The translations under genes and the position numbers were made by a program. A stretch of 15,824 bases of DNA from assembly GCA_964498755.1 (NCBI GenBank), contig CAZCIB010000049.1, positions 1-15,824 of the forward strand, in the 5' to 3' direction. Positions 15,033-15,824 of this stretch are shown in pieces (position 1 is the first letter of the stretch; each line of letters starts with the position of its first letter). The notes below the pieces were generated by a model. The model had not been told where the DNA came from, did no database searches, and was given only the letters and a program-made list of their open reading frames with translations. This DNA comes from RZZS01 sp964498755. Lineage in GTDB: Bacteria; Pseudomonadota; Alphaproteobacteria; Micavibrionales; Micavibrionaceae.

Positions 15033-15698
15033 CTGTTCTTTCAGGTGGTCAATCAGAACCTGAACGTTGCCGCCGCCGCGCTGGATAATCGAGGAGAAAT
15101 CAGATCTCTGCGTGATGGACATACTCACGCCTTCAACGATAACGTCAACTATTTTATACTGACCGTTTTTGTAGCGTACAAGCCAGTCAACGCGTACCTC
15201 CGGGTCATTTTTGGAAATGATTTTTGAAGCGACGAGAACATCGCGCTCATTTTTTGCGCGGCTGCTTATGATTTCGAATTTCTGCCCGTTATATTCTTCA
15301 AATCGCCTCGAATAAACAGCGACGATCATGTCTTCAAAAAGCTTTTGGTATTCCGAACGCTGATCCTTGGAAGCGATACGCCAGTAACGGCCAAGGACCC
15401 ACCGGCCGATGGTTTTCAGGTCAAAACTGTCTTCCAGAAGCTTGCGGAATTCTTCTTTTCGCGCTTTTGAAGAAAGTTCGGGGTCTGATAAAAAGCCGAT
15501 AGCGCGATGTCCCATCGAGTCGATGAAATTTTCAGCTCCTGCGGAAACTTCCTTTGGCGCGCTTTGAATTTCAACAAACAATGGCGCAGAGAGAGGCGTT
15601 TTGCCTTGTTGCAAATTGTTATTTGCGGTCGCGCCCGCGCCGGATATCTCAAAAGCGATTGCTGTGGCTGCAAGGCCGCAGAGCAGGATTTTCCGCAT
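15021..15698 (-). CDS. mlaC: Phospholipid-binding periplasmic protein MlaC (Tgt2/Ttg2D family)
   Basis: 225 residues. MlaC shuttles phospholipids between the outer-membrane MlaA complex and the inner-membrane MlaFEDB ABC transporter, keeping the outer leaflet asymmetric. The first ~24 residues (KILLCGLAATAIAFEISGAG) are a Sec signal with probable cleavage near ATA-NNN. The mature domain shows the family pattern FRKLLEDSFDLKTIGRWVLG, RYWRIASKDQRSEYQKLFED, YSRRFEEYNGQKFEI, VDWLVRYKNGQYKIVDVIVE and SMSITQRSDFSSIIQRGGG. The length is typical. ATG 15698 has GAGAGGA 3-4 bases upstream. A partner gene such as mlaA may lie beyond the right edge, but nothing in 15699-15824 shows it. Confidence 0.94.
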   Translation of the reverse strand: MRKILLCGLAATAIAFEISGAGATANNNLQQGKTPLSAPLFVEIQSAPKEVSAGAENFIDSMGHRAIGFLSDPELSSKARKEEFRKLLEDSFDLKTIGRWVLGRYWRIASKDQRSEYQKLFEDMIVAVYSRRFEEYNGQKFEIISSRAKNERDVLVASKIISKNDPEVRVDWLVRYKNGQYKIVDVIVEGVSMSITQRSDFSSIIQRGGGNVQVLIDHLKEQKKT

Positions 15699-15733
15699 GT
15701 TTCCTCTCGTTTTTTTTCTTTACAAGATCAAGA

Positions 15734-15771
15734 AGTATGTATCTTCATACTGTAATCAAGCCCAGCTTGAT
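15734..15771. promoter_or_regulatory. Two inverted repeats upstream of mlaC
   Basis: agtatg (15734-15739) and catact (15746-15751) pair across 6 bases; atcaagc (15755-15761) and gcttgat (15765-15771) pair across 3 bases. They are 3 bases apart in the only non-coding stretch upstream of mlaC (15699-15824). They could be an operator for a dimeric regulator, or the second could be a hairpin. No convincing -35/-10 pair was found here. Confidence 0.35.
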
Positions 15772-15824
15772 AAAGGGCGCCTCTAAAAACAGCATAAAGT
15801 ATCGATATCTGAAGCAAGGATGCC

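Overview
The window looks like chromosomal DNA of a Gram-negative bacterium, most likely an alphaproteobacterium. Evidence for this: an outer-membrane lipid-transport component (mlaC), a lipoprotein, moderately high GC, and hslV sitting close to hisB and hisH, a neighbourhood common in Alphaproteobacteria. DotA/TraY-type proteins fit an environmental or predatory/host-associated lineage (Micavibrio-like is my guess), but genus cannot be read from the sequence. No tRNA, rRNA, CRISPR array, transposase or prophage gene is visible.

Left part (1-2371). The minus strand carries hslV, the peptidase of the HslUV protease, cut only at its last few codons by the window edge. Upstream of it come an imperfect palindromic repeat touching the hslV ribosome binding site, smaller hairpins, and a 453-residue trypsin-like lipoprotein whose promoter suggests a near-leaderless mRNA. 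A second palindromic repeat separates it from the histidine genes.

Histidine block (2372-6647). It contains a HisC-HisB fusion (+), hisD (-), hisH (+) and a GNAT acetyltransferase (+). hisC-hisB and hisD converge and share a TTATAA palindrome that supplies both stop codons. hisD and hisH diverge from a short gap where one TTGCAA palindrome could serve as the -35 of both promoters. HisD is full length but carries exchanges at two of the four known zinc-ligand positions. hisA, hisF, hisG, hisE and hisI are not in the window.

Right part (6790-15010). Three tandem paralogous genes of 875-921 codons encode multi-pass inner-membrane proteins of the DotA/TraY family (Dot/Icm-type IVB secretion and conjugation). 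They lie 48 and 19 bases apart behind one good sigma70-type promoter and are probably one operon. No other Dot/Icm gene is present. The three share an unusual ~80-residue region before the first strong membrane helix, an AxA site after that helix, and four conserved cysteines in the predicted periplasmic part. This triplet is the most unusual thing in the window.

Right edge (15021-15824). mlaC, the periplasmic phospholipid carrier of the Mla system, lies convergent to the third DotA-like gene, 10 bases away. Its upstream region holds two small dyads and no further gene start that I can support.
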